Below are positions 22,901 through 33,880 of a stretch of 64,000 nt of DNA, piece by piece. The translations under genes and the position numbers were made by a program. How positions within the stretch are numbered: the stretch's first letter is position 1; each line of letters opens with the position of its first letter. The stretch lies in assembly GCA_936450465.1 (NCBI GenBank), contig OW388296.1, positions 40,576,023 through 40,640,022 on the forward strand, given 5' to 3'. A model generated the notes under the pieces. It worked only from the letters and a program-made list of their open reading frames with translations. It was not told where the DNA came from and ran no database searches. The stretch comes from Gibbula magus (lineage: Eukaryota; Mollusca; Gastropoda; Trochida; Trochidae).

Positions 22901-24401
22901 AACTATGGCCCTATTGGAGGCTCAGCTCTTATTGGAGGCCCGGCTCTTATGCATGTTTAATTGCCTTTATCATGAGCTTCTATAAGATGCCCACCGCTAT
23001 TAGAGGAAATAAGGTATTCGTTTTCCATCTTTGGGTGAAGTTTACTGTACACTTAAGGCCTGGTCTTTACATGTTGACAAAAATGATGCGATGACGCGAA
23101 TTATTTTTTTTTAAGACATTATTTTTTTTTGGAATGAAGAGTTAAACAAACAAAATTTATAAAATTATTTATATAGATAAAGCACAAACCCTCTTAAATA
23201 TGTGTTACTATTCCAAATAGTCAATAATCTCACCCCTATACACTCCATCTCAAAAGAAACAAAAGACATTTTCTATGTTCAATGTTTTCTGAGGCTAAAT
23301 AATTACAGTTATCTGCCCCTTACTTTTGAAAACCTAGGAAAAAAAAGACCTGAGGCGTGTGTTTGAAGCTGATGCCGGCGGAAACCAGAAACAATTTTTT
23401 TTTTTTAGCCTAACACTATTTAGATCTGAATATCATCTGAATATCATTTGTCATTTCAGAGCATGGAGGAGTACCTGTCCCAGAATATCCTCAAGCTGCC
23501 GATAGGGGTGTTTCAGGACATTGTCAACAAACTCATCGTAGTCCAGGACAACGACTGGAGGGCTCTTGCTGGTACGCATTCAATCATCATTATATTTCAT
23601 GTCATTCTAGAACTCCAGCAAACCTTAGAAGGTAGCAAGCAGGGATCCTGTTCTTAGTAGAATTATAGATTCTACTGTTAGAAGTTGGAATTGAATGGAC
23701 TATATTTGTTTTGTTCTTAAGTTGTAATTCCTGTAAATTGCCTGCTCAGAATGGTTTATTAATTTACTCATTAAGTTGATACTTAAACGGTTAAGTGCTT
23801 TTGATGGCATGTTTGTCTTTTATGTCATTAACAAACTCAAAGCACTCGGGCCCATAATATTATAACAAACATAAACATAAATGTATAAAATGAAATAAGC
23901 TTGAACTAGCCAGCTGGATAAAAGTAAATTTTTCAGTTAAAATTGCAAATTGAAAGAAATCCTCAAAAAGGTATCAGACCTTGACAAAAATTACCAGATT
24001 TCAGGCGATCTTATTTTATATATTGCTAAATTGACTGCAAATTCAAGTTAACGGTAAAGAACAATATGAAGTTAAGGACCCTGTCTTAAAATTCAGTATA
24101 AAAACCTTACCGCTCCTTCATCTGATTTGATACTCATCATGAGCTTAAATCATTCTTCTTGTTTTTCCCAGGGCACTGCGGCATGAATACAGAGGACGTG
24201 ACCATTCTGGAGGGTAGAGGCCACAGCACAAACAACCTGCCGTCCAAACTGATGCTCGTCGAGTGGGGTCAGAAGCAACAGGGGACAATCCGCCAGCTCT
24301 ATGACTACCTTGTTGAGCTTGACCGGCCCGACATCACCAAGATCATAACCAAACACCTGCAGACCTGCGAGACCATCATCGACTTCAGAGAGATGTCTTA
24401 G
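16944..24401 (+). CDS. PDZ - degenerate Roc/COR - death-domain protein (partial, 5' exons missing)
   Basis: Seven exons join with consistent phase: 16944-17072, 17256-18657, 19174-19419, 19849-20146, 21064-21301, 23460-23571 and 24172-24401 (stop TAG). The visible protein has 884 residues. Residues 1-43 are the second half of a PDZ domain (GIRVGDWIRSINGKPL). Residues 44-228 are a Ser/Pro-rich linker with many SP motifs. Residues about 229-446 resemble a Roc domain: KVFLCGNT sits where a P-loop would be but lacks the GKS/T, and VIQDENFFHHC sits where DxxGQE is expected. Residues about 511-770 look like COR (LLSFLHSVV, then YLFPYYLEDLP). Residues about 771-884 are a death domain (DWRALAG, VEWGQKQQGTIRQLYDYLVEL). 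DAPK and some ROCO proteins share the Roc-COR-death order. I infer a non-GTP-binding signalling scaffold. The first intron uses a GC donor (gcaagt). The PDZ first half must lie upstream, probably beyond the repeats or the window. Confidence 0.83.
17073..17255 (+). other. Probable GC-AG intron
   Basis: The first intron of the PDZ-Roc-death gene starts AACGAG|gcaagt and ends tttacag. The donor is the rare GC type with an otherwise perfect consensus. Joining here keeps frame and residue sense (SKNE to AHHTQF). No GT nearby gives a better join. Confidence 0.65.
19497..19872 (+). repeat. Tandem duplication of intron end and exon start, with a decoy splice acceptor
   Basis: About 190 bp is present twice. 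Unit 1 (about 19497-19685) and unit 2 (about 19687-19872) share cacagcctcttatcttgtaa / cacagactcttattttgtaa, the atcaccacctcaaacagcaa segment, and a 3' splice site gctgtctgtttgtcc(c/t)gcag followed by GCCC(C/T)GCACA. In unit 1 the pseudo-exon hits an in-frame TAG within ten codons. In unit 2 the acceptor leads into the true COR exon at 19849. Confidence 0.85.
20484..20830. repeat. 26-bp intronic minisatellite
   Basis: About 13 copies of a 26-bp unit (gaagtaagccgtcattgctc plus agttgg), becoming diverged at the right side. The preceding 20220-20480 carries older, looser relatives (tagtgaaataagctctcaac). It lies in the intron between the exons at 19849-20146 and 21064-21301. Confidence 0.92.
21517..22061 (+). 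mobile_element. Pearl/HINE-like element A
   Basis: Begins TGTCCCCCGCCG with a short hairpin (cccccgccgcaacgcgg, then ggaacgggggac). A gtccgtacgtacgtacgtc microsatellite follows, then three imperfect core repeats of about 145 bp that each start with atatctcatga and contain gacgcagacac and tcaaggtcac-like words. It ends CGGCGGAGGACA, the inverse of the start. This layout matches non-autonomous Helentron-type elements (pearl, HINE) of molluscs. No coding content. Confidence 0.6.
22396..22885. mobile_element. MITE with gggcgtttatt motifs
   Basis: Imperfect terminal inverted repeats TACCTTATTCGCC and TACCGTATTC. Four copies of gggcgtttat-type sequence flank a short frame (22506-22727) that may descend from a cellular or transposon protein domain. 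Confidence 0.55.
22506..22727 (+). pseudogene. 73-residue fragment resembling a repeat-associated HIRAN-like domain tail
   Basis: The frame reads, around its middle, VVVGLLPRELSKTISCFLKH followed by GGRIECVV. The pattern 'LPRxLSKxxxxFLKxGGxIxCxV' is one I associate with a domain often found in repeat-linked genes of aquatic animals, but I cannot search for it. It starts and stops inside a MITE. It is probably a captured or decayed fragment rather than a working gene. Confidence 0.35.
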
Positions 24402-25459
24402 CTCTGTCACTTTCTCATCGGGCAAGAAATCATTGTCAAATACCTGGAGATTCCTTACTTTGGCGGCAATCTCAAGGAACAAGAAATGAATGTGACCTTT
24501 TAGGGAGATATTCCTTCTTGGTAACCTTCCATAGGAACATCAACAAATTAGGAGTTCAAGTTAATGATTGAATCTCTTGTAGTGATGTGAAGGGATTTCT
24601 TGTTCCATGGACTGCGGTAGTCGCCTCACAAACAAGGTAATGACATATGATGAAAAGTTGTCTATTTTATTGGCTGCGAGTCATGGACCAGATGTAACTC
24701 AACGTCCCAAGTGTCAATGTCTTTGACTATTGGTGCGAGATCATTCTTGTATAATGCTGCAATTGGATGGTATTCACCAATTTGATGACTGTCTCAAATC
24801 TCGATCTGTTGAAGATATACCTGTAGACCCACCTGTTTAATGAAATGATGTGTAGATATGTAACCTGTTACCTGAAATGTTTTTTAGATATGTAACCTGT
24901 TTACCTGAAATGATGTGTAGATATGTAACTTGTGTACGGAAATGATGTGTAAATACGTATATTGTTTTGTACAGTCAGCGATTTGAGCCTACTTCAGTTT
25001 GAAGGTTAGCACATAACAAGATGTTATGATCATTATTATCATAGTGGACAATTCTGTACATGAAGCAAGTGTGATAATGGGAATAGCAGAGGAACGTTCC
25101 CAGTGACAGATCCAGAAATATGCAAAGAGAGTGCTTCTCTTACTGAAAAAAGCAGGGGGATGTTCATCCGGTCCATCACTGTTTGTTATGGATGAATCTA
25201 CATGGATCTTCAACATTATGGAAGAGGATTTCAGAGCGATGTCAGTCGCTTGATGCAGTGACACAAAGCCTTAGCACTAAGTTAAAACCATAGCGATGAC
25301 TAATTGTGTATTAACTACCTTAGCTTGTTAAAATCAGGTAATAGTTTGACGTGGTTCGTGTCCTGATTGTGATGTATAGCAGTGTTTAAAGCAGTTACTG
25401 TTACAATTTAAATGGCAAATTAAAACTCAGAAGCTGTTTACCCAGATGAAAAGTAACAT

Positions 25460-25560
25460 GGGCCTAGATTTCCAAAGCTCTCTTAGTGCTAAGATAGTTG
25501 TAAGTACCATACGTTAACATTGACTTACCGGTACTATAAGAGAGTTTTAAAAATCTAGGC
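25460..25560. mobile_element. Palindromic MITE, copy 1
   Basis: Near-perfect foldback running from GGGCCTAGATTTCC to its inverse AAAATCTAGGC, with arms containing gctctcttagtgctaagat. Copies at 40233 and 41972 share the arms. Confidence 0.75.
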
Positions 25561-26821
25561 TCAAGTTAAGTTCTATCGGATAGACATGTCAAACACTACA
25601 TGTAGACAGTATATTGACCATATGGACTTTATGTTTGGAACTGAAGACATTAATGTTGGACTTTTACTAATTAATTTGTCTTTATATACTTAGATTGGAA
25701 TATTTACCTATTCCAGATATTAATAACAGAATATTTACAATTATTTTGCAGGAAAGATCAAACATTTTTTTCAGAGACTGTAATTGATTTTGATATTTCA
25801 AAATTAACGCTTTTCTTTTCATTGAATTTGATAACAAAAAAAGCATGTATGATATCAATGGCTTAATATTAAGTGAGCTTCAAAGGAAATCCTTTGTATA
25901 AAGGTAAAATATATATAATTGAGATAACAGGTGTAGCCATTTGATAAAATGTGATTTTCTTTGCTGCTAGATGATCAGAATTCTTAAACATATTTTTGTC
26001 TGATTGATCATGAAATATTAAATGAAGGAATGTTTTATACCATATTCTCGAGCCTTAGACCATCCCCACTATTCAATTGGTTGTACTGGTTGGGGTTATT
26101 CTCAGGTTATAGCCCACCCCCAACTTTGTCAGATGTTCCATGGTCATACATTACATAAATCTATAATTTTAAGTTAAGTATAAAAAAGCTACATAAAACT
26201 TATTATGACTGTCTGACTAAATCATTTAGTAGGCTTACTAAATAGGGATTAAAGTCCCATTTGGCACCCCATACTTTTCAATCTAAATGGCACAGAAATC
26301 CAATAGTCTTTATCACATGTTTATTTGTTTATTCAGAAATAGGGCATAACTGATGGATTTATTTTCTGCCAAATATTTTGTGGAAGTTATTCTTGAAATA
26401 AACAGATCTTTAGTGGCGTGGTACAAGTGTATTTCATTCTGTAAATCAGGGAAAATGATGACAGATTTTCAAAAAATATGAAACTTATGCATCATGCTTT
26501 GATTTGATAATTGGATGTTGTTTGCCGAAATTATTTTATGATCGAGATTTTTGCTCAATGCGTCAAACATTTTTTAAACAAAAAGTATTCATATTTTGAC
26601 CTAATAGGGTCTGTATCTTGTTTGAAAGCAAATTTGACAATCATTTGAAATTATATGCCTTACACATGTTTTCTGCAGTATCCAGTGTAAACTAAAATTG
26701 TTCCTACAAGTGGGGGTTAACCTCATATATAGAGAAGTTTATCCTCCTATTACCATGTAGCCTTTTACCATCCAGAGACATCCCTGTGGTCAGGTTAGAA
26801 GTATTTAATAGTTCGTGTTAA

Positions 26822-27307
26822 AGGCGCTGTTGCACGTTTTTTGCATATTATATTTTCTCAAATTTACAATATATTGGTACGTTAATGTGTTAAACATCTC
26901 AGTACACCAGTTGATAAACCGTATCCATAGGAAACAGTTATCCACATTCAAAGAAAATGGTGCGACGTGTAAAGCGACAGTTGTCGAACTCTTCAGTGTG
27001 AGAGATAGATTTGTAGGTCTCGTGCAAATTTGAGAGTTCAGACAGCAAAGTGTTTGACCATTCCATCATTGTTACATACTCTACTCTGAGTGTTTAGGTA
27101 TTGCTATAGATCACTTGAACTACCTAATTGTGAACACATTAAAATGGCCGCTCAATGGGAAATTTACTCGCATGGCTTAACCAAAACCATGTACATTCGT
27201 TTTAGAATTCTTTTTATTGATTCGGGAGTATTAACTAGCCATGGGTAACACTCATTTATATTTTTGTGAGTACTTTATTTCAGTAAGAAAATCGTGCCAC
27301 AGTGCCT
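26822..27307. mobile_element. TTAA-flanked MITE, copy 1
   Basis: Terminal inverted repeats AGGCGCTGTTGCACGTTTTT and AGGCACTGTGGCACGATTTT, each flanked outward by TTAA. The arms match copies at 42093-42446 and 59813-62333. TTAA flanks would fit a piggyBac- or Kolobok-mobilised MITE. No coding content. Confidence 0.65.
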
Positions 27308-28473
27308 TTAAGATCAATATAATCATATTCAATACTGGATGATTCTCAACTTTTTGTGCTGAGTATATATTGTGAATGAGACTGAGCATATAACAGACGA
27401 TGTATCTTTATAGCCATTGAGTATGTATTCTACAACTTTAAGAAATGTGTTATTTTATCAAGAAGTACCGCTACTCACAGTTGTCGAAAATTAACATTTT
27501 AATGATGTCGACTCGATATAGTGACAATATAAAGGTGAATGTAGAAAAACATATATTACCTGTTGGCGTCAATTCGTCAAATGTAATTTTGGAAACTGAT
27601 CTCCAACAGACAAAAAGACAAATTTGGGTTCGCAGTGTAAATAGGGCATATAACTGCTGTACATGTAATTGGGACATGAAGTTTAATTTATATATAATGC
27701 TGTTGCTCTAGTTTTATCAAAAACAATAAATTATAATGTTTTTGGCGATAGGGTATGTAATGCAAGTTAAGTGAAATTATTTGAACTATAACCAGCAAAT
27801 GTGGTATTTTGAACACACATAAAAGTCAAATGATATACTAGTAAACTAAATGACTCTTTAATACTGACTGTGAGTGATTTTAGAATATACTAGAGACACA
27901 CTTTCTTTGAAATTAAAGAATCTTAAATTGCAATTTACATCTCATGAGTAGATAGTCTTATTATGAAAAAATTAACGAGATGACATAAAATCTTTGTTTT
28001 GTTTAGAATATTTCATCCTGTATGAAATAGATGTTAAATAGAATTTACATCTACCATAGGCCTGACATGACATGATTTTGTCAATATCAGGGAAACAACA
28101 CTGTATTAATTGATTTATTATTTCAGAATATGTACCTTCAAATGTTCCAGTATGTTAGATTTGTATATATTGTGATATATTATTATGTGTTAAATGATCT
28201 TGTTGACCTACTATTCCCTTGTTGCCTGCTAGTGGCATTTGAGATGTTTTGAATTGTTTCTGACCCTTTGAAACCATTTTTGTAAATAACACTGTTTTCA
28301 AACCTGCAATTGGATTACCGTTAGTAGACAAATGTCAAAATCTGTCCTTGGTGTATTAGTTATTTGTTTTTTATGGCATGTTAGTTGTTATGTTTGATGT
28401 CATGTTGATGCTGGCTTGAATGTTCTCATTGACGATCATTATTGAGAGTTCTGTTATTCTATGACTAAACCAT

Positions 28474-28720
28474 GGGCCCAGATTTCCGAAGCTCACTTAG
28501 CACTAAGCTTGTCTTCAGTAACATACAAAAACATTAGCTTAAAGCGAGTCACCGTCAGCTTTTTCCATGGGACCCATATTTATGATGTCAGCAGTGAAGC
28601 ATAGCTTGGCTCGTTAGCAGGCTGGCAAATTAGCCCAGGTCTATAATGATTAACCGGTAGGCCCTTCGATGGCGATTTGTTTTAAGAATATCTTAGTGCT
28701 AAGAGAGCTTTGAAAATCCT
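28474..28720. mobile_element. Palindromic MITE, copy 2 (interrupted)
   Basis: Left arm GGGCCCAGATTTCCGAAGCTC and right arm tcttagtgctaagagagctt match the family, but the centre contains about 130 bp of other sequence (including agcttggctcgttagcaggc). Confidence 0.5.
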
Positions 28721-30396
28721 CATGCTGTACTGCATGCAAATGAATTCCTCTCATTTTCACACATACAAGAGACATAGGGCTTCATCCTCTCCTCACAGAA
28801 ATTTCTCAAGTCATTTCTTCCCATGTAACCTTTTTTACAAGTGGGTCATATTTTTCGCTTCTAACAAAATCCCTTAGCAGTGAAAACTTGCAACACGGAT
28901 ACTATCCTTTTTTATTCTATCAAAAATTATCTAACATCTCAGACTTGTGACTTGTGCACATTGCACAGGTGAGGAACTTCAGGTGTCTCTATGGTTATGG
29001 GTTGTGGGATCGGACAAATTTCTTGACACTCAATCTAATTCTAGGGCTAAACTGCTGGACATTGTGATCAGTTAACTTTGACATTGCTGTATCTATTTGT
29101 AGAGTATATATAAATATTATGTAAACTAGGATTTAGAACATGCATTATTTAAAGTAGTTGGAAAGTCTTTTTGATTTGGATTTGACTGAAATCAGTTTAT
29201 CACTATTTTATTCCCATCCCTAACTAAGTATATATGTGAGTAAGACCTATCAATGAACCACATTGATATTCAATTCCCCGACAACTTCCAGAGGGCAAAA
29301 ATGTGCAACATGAATTACCTCCCTTACTTCTATCTACACGAAACTTGCATATTGACTTTGATCACCTTTTGATTGATAAAACAGATAAATATATATTCAA
29401 GGTAAAGTATGAGGATAAGACTCAATTCTTTCTTGTTGCAATAAGGATGGTTGCCATAACAACTTTGTTGCAAGCTGTATTCAGTCTCATCAAACATGCA
29501 ATGCTTTTCTCAATGTTATTTTCTTGGTGCTCTTTCAGGGAGTCTAGACTTGAAGAACGAGGACTCCTAACTAGACTGTATACAGGCTTCTTATTAGACC
29601 TGGAGCACGGCTATTAGGAACGTATCACTTGAGTAACTAACATTTAGAAATTGCCTGAAGATGTTTAGTTCTGTTGAATCAAATGAGCATGAGTTATCAA
29701 TATGACTCACTTATACATATTTGATATCTTACACATAAACTGCTCTACAGAATATATACATCATGTGAACTATTTTTTATGAAATTGTTGAAGCTTTGTG
29801 AAGATTGGCTAGTTCATGAGAAGTTTTCCTGTAGATTGTTGATTACTGTTAATAAAATGAGCTATTCTAACCAGTGTTGTTCTCATATGTTTTGGACTCA
29901 GAAATGGTCTGCTAGTCTTTTGTCAGCATCTTCACAAATATTAAAAAAGACTATGGTTACAAGAAACTGCCCCAGTGCCTCCTTTCACAGAAATGTTTGC
30001 TGACGTCATTCATAATTCTCGCCGCAATAACTCACTCATTCATAATTACAAGATGGCAGTTTGTTAGCACTTAGACAGAATAAAAGTTCTAAACTCAGAG
30101 GCTCCTCCTCTTCTACAGGCAGTTACTCAATTACCTTTGGATTCCGCTGGAGAATTTTCAAAACTTCTACGGCATCATAAATATATATATTGTAAAAATG
30201 TACAGCCAATATCACAGGTTATTTCCGTGTAAATGTTCATAGCTTTAATATTTAATTTTTTCTTCTTTTCATTTGATAACACAATTTGAATTATTAAATT
30301 CTGCGGCAGAAAAATGGTTCATTCTGCAAGTGTTCCACATGAAAATGCGTTTTCAGAGGACAAGATAATTTTCTGTATCAGATGGCTATTTCTTTG

Positions 30397-30794
30397 ATTA
30401 TGTCCCCCGAAAAAAATTCCGGGAGACATAATGTTTTCGCCTCCGTCCGTCATTCCGTCATTCCGAAATGCTTTCTTTACCGGGCCATATCTCGAAAACC
30501 GTTCAATATTTTTTCACGAAACTTGGTATGTGGTTAGACCTAGTGGTGGAGTGGTGCCTTTTGCTATTTTGGTTATTCTGAATTTTTTATTTTTTCTGGT
30601 TTTCATGGAACAATTTGAACTTAGTGCAATTTGGGGGTAGGGACCTTTTCCGGCCTCTATTTCAAAATCTATCTAGTATTTCTTTACGAAACTTGGTATG
30701 TGGTTAGACCTAGTGGTGGAGTGGTGCCTTTTGCTCTTTGGTTATTCTGAATTTTTTATTTTTTCTGGTTTTCATGGAAACAATTTGAACTTAA
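30397..30794 (+). mobile_element. Pearl/HINE-like element B, left part
   Basis: Starts with a hairpin (attatgtcccccg ... cgggagacataat, 30397-30432). A short tccgtccgtcattccgtca microsatellite follows, then core repeats of about 190 bp with the phrases cacgaaacttggtatgtggt and tagtggtggagtggtgcc. It is cut at 30794 by piggyBac copy 2 and resumes at 38415. Confidence 0.65.
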
Positions 30795-31919
30795 CCCTTA
30801 CGTTGCGTATATATATTTTACCCTTTTTAGCCCCTGTGGCGGAATTTACAGGCTCGCAGCTCGCAGCAGTAGTTTGAGCTTAGACACTAACGAGCTCTGC
30901 TGGCGGAATTTCCAGGCGGCGATTCCGGTACCGTTTTTACGAAATATACCGCATCTACATGGCGAATACGGGCTATATACGGGCGTTGAATACAAATTCA
31001 AGTCGCGGCACCCGTACACAAATGGTTGCTTTATACCCGCATCTTTGAATTATTTTTTTACGATTTTTCTTTACTTTTCTATTACTTTGTAAAGATTGTC
31101 TTTAATTCGGGCCTTATAACATCATGAATTTGGAGCGCGCTACTGAAATTTTTATATGGACTTGAAGACCAGATGTTTGTCTTTACAATGATATAAAAAA
31201 TATTAGAATGTGACCTATGGTTATAATTCTATTGTCATCTAAAGTTTGTCTTTATTTCCAGCTTCATGAAATCAAAACCCCTGAGCGCGCATATTGCGAA
31301 ATTTATATGTGCTTGTAGATAGTTTATTCCTCTTTACAATGACATAAAAATTATTAGAATACGACTTATGGTTCAGAAAATATAATCAACCAAAGGAGAG
31401 TGACGCTACCCCGACAGTACCACGTGAATGGTCCCGACGCGCACCAAGTTACTGGCACTGCTTGGTCCCCCCGGGACTGTGCTAATTACAGTACCGTTAC
31501 CTCCTCGAGACCTCCTCGAGGGTGCCAGAGCCGAGCGCGCGTGGAACTAATGGGTACTAATGAGCACAGCATACACTAATCACCGCTGCGAACGCAATAC
31601 ATGTTGCGCGGTGTAAAGTTTGTCTTTATTTCCAGCTTTATAAAATCGTAAATTATTTCGCGCGCATGCGAAACACGTATGTACTTGAAGACAATTTATT
31701 CCTCTTTACAATGATATAAAAATTATTGGAATACGTCAAATGGTTCGCAATATATGAAGAGCGTAAGGAAGGCACCCCCAGTACTTAGAAAATTCATTTT
31801 TGAAAAACTAACTTTTTGCGACATCTGGCGCATCACTTGCCGCATGTTTATTTTTCGCTGCGCATATACATATGATACATGGAATTGAAGACAATTTATT
31901 GCTCTTTACGATGATGTAA

Positions 31920-33413
31920 CAAGAGAATTAGTGAGCACAGCTCACTCATATACCCCCGCTTTTAACATTGGTTAAAGAAAAATTTGTTACAAAATAGCAA
32001 GGACATCAATTTTAGACTTTCGTATGAATAGACCACAGCAGTATTATTAAAGTAGAGTAAGTATGTCTTCATAGATTATACACTTGTAAATTTTTTTAGA
32101 AGTAAAAAAAGTCGAAAAAATAAAGATGGTATGTGACTGAAACATACAAAAGGCACATGTGGGGACCATAAAGTGTACATACATAAAGTTTCATAACAAT
32201 TGAACAAGTAGTATTTGAGTTATGAGCGGAACCAAAAGTGTAAGCATAGACGCGCACACAAAGACGCTTAAAAGTGGAAAATCTGAAAAAATAATCATGG
32301 GATCTGAGTGAAACATAGAAAAGGCACATCTAGGGACCATAAAGTGTACATGTATAAAGTTTCATAACAATTGAACAAGTAGTATTTGAGTTATGAGCGG
32401 AACCAAAAGTGTGACCATAGACGCGCACACAAAGACGCTTAAAAGTGGAAAATCTGAAAAAATAATCATGGAATCTGAGGGAAACATAGAAAAGGCACAT
32501 CTAGGGACCATAAAGTGTACATGTTACACAGGGATCACCCTGGAGCAGAGTGTCAAAGGGAGAATAATCTCCTCTTTGCCTTACACAATGGGATTTTCAG
32601 ATAAAGTAATGGGATATTTCTAAATAATAACAATCATTTTACATTTTTGCAATGGGATTTTCTCCCCTCGTCAGTATTTATTATGGGATATCTTGGTACA
32701 TCAATGAGTAAATATCCCCAAATCCCTGCCTAAAATGATCCCTGCATCATGTATAAAGTTTCATAACAATTGAACAAGTAGTATTTGAGTTATGAGCGGA
32801 ACCAAAAGTGTGACCATAGACGCGCACACAAAGACGCTTAAAAGTGGAAAATCTGAAAAAATAATCATGGAATCTGAGGGAAACATAGAAAAGGCACATC
32901 TAGGGACCATAAAGTGTACATGTATAAAGTTTCATAACAATTGAACAAGTAGTATTTGAGTTATGAGCGGAACCAAAAATGTGACCATAGACGCGCACAC
33001 AAAGACGCTTAAAAGTGGAAAATCTGAAAAAATAATCATGGAATCTGAGGGAAACATAGAAAAGGCACATCTAGGGACCATAAAGTGTACATGTATAAAG
33101 TTTCATAACAATTGAACAAGTAGTATTTGAGTTATGAGCGGAACCAAAAATGTGACCATAGACGCGCACACAAAGACGCTTAAAAGTGGAAAATCTGAAA
33201 AAATAATCATGGAATCTGAGGGAAACATAGAAAAGGCACATCTAGGGACCATAAAGTGTACATGTATAAAGTTTCATAACAATTGAACAAGTAGTATTTG
33301 AGTTATGAGCGGAACCAAAAGTGTTCCGGACGGACGGACGGACGGTACGACAGACGGACGGACGGACGCGCTGAGCGCTATATACCCCCGACTACTTCGT
33401 AGCGGGGGTATAA
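31920..33413 (-). mobile_element. Pearl/HINE-like element C nested in piggyBac copy 2
   Basis: Absent from the equivalent site in copy 1 (around 11811), so its borders can be read by comparison. The insertion interrupts gatgtaaaaag. It contains six units of an exactly 171-bp repeat (gtttcataac at 32188, 32359, 32758, 32929, 33100 and 33271). These are followed by a gacggacggacgg microsatellite and a terminal hairpin tatacccccg ... gcgggggtata. A matching tatacccccgct lies near the other end (31960). This is the pearl/HINE architecture, oriented opposite to elements A and B. Confidence 0.75.
32527..32746. mobile_element. hAT-like MITE nested in element C
   Basis: 220 bp with ends CACAGGGATCA and TGATCCCTGCA. 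It interrupts one 171-bp repeat. The unit spacing there is 399 instead of 171, an excess of 228, which is exactly 220 plus an 8-bp duplication. The flanks ACATGTTA and TCATGTAT are slightly mutated copies of ACATGTAT in the intact units. An 8-bp duplication and CAGGG ends fit hAT. Confidence 0.7.
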
Positions 33414-33880
33414 AAAGAAAAAAAATGCGCAACTTCGTTCGGAAGCTATAGCGGGCCAAATGAAGGTACCCTCGGTACTTTGAGGCAACTTTTTGACTAT
33501 CGCGTATATCGGGGCACGTGCCGCAACTTTAGTTTTTCGTGCGCATGTATAAATTTTATATTGAATCAAAGCCGAATCTTTCCTCTTTACCCCATGTAAG
33601 TTTTATGAAAATCGGCCACCCGGTTCAGCATTTATGGGTGTTTTTTATGATGCGGTTCTGGCTGAACTTCCAATGAAAGCTCGCATTCACTTTCTCTGTC
33701 TCTTTGATAAAATAAAAAATATTTTATTTGCAATGACATGTATTACAATGAAATTACAATGCATTTAGGTACAAATATACACAATATTTACCTGCGGTTG
33801 TGCGCAGAACAGCTTTAGGGACCTAACAAGGTATGTATATAATGTGTATATACTAGTCCACACTTCGGCTCTCTTTACTT

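Larger units (their letters stand above)
21428..23016. mobile_element. Inverted-repeat element carrying two nested elements
   Basis: The left end TACTGTATTTCCTCTAAAG and the right end read backwards (TACCTTATTTCCTCTAATAG) are imperfect inverted repeats. Relatives of the internal phrase ttattggaggcc occur at 21490 and 22913. Inside lie a pearl/HINE-like element (21517-22061) and a MITE with gggcgtttatt motifs (22396-22885). All of it is in one intron of the PDZ-Roc-death gene. Confidence 0.5.
24402..30396. other. 3' region and intergenic sequence after the PDZ-Roc-death gene
   Basis: No protein frame stands out. The 3' UTR of the plus gene must start here; AATAAA-like signals occur at several places (for example near 26397, 27727 and 29848) and I cannot say which is used. 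Three MITE copies in it are listed separately. Short open frames such as 29303-29617 lack any recognisable domain. Confidence 0.5.

Noticed and set aside
32393..32623. 76-residue frame
   Set aside because: Runs from a 171-bp noncoding core repeat into the nested MITE; not a gene.
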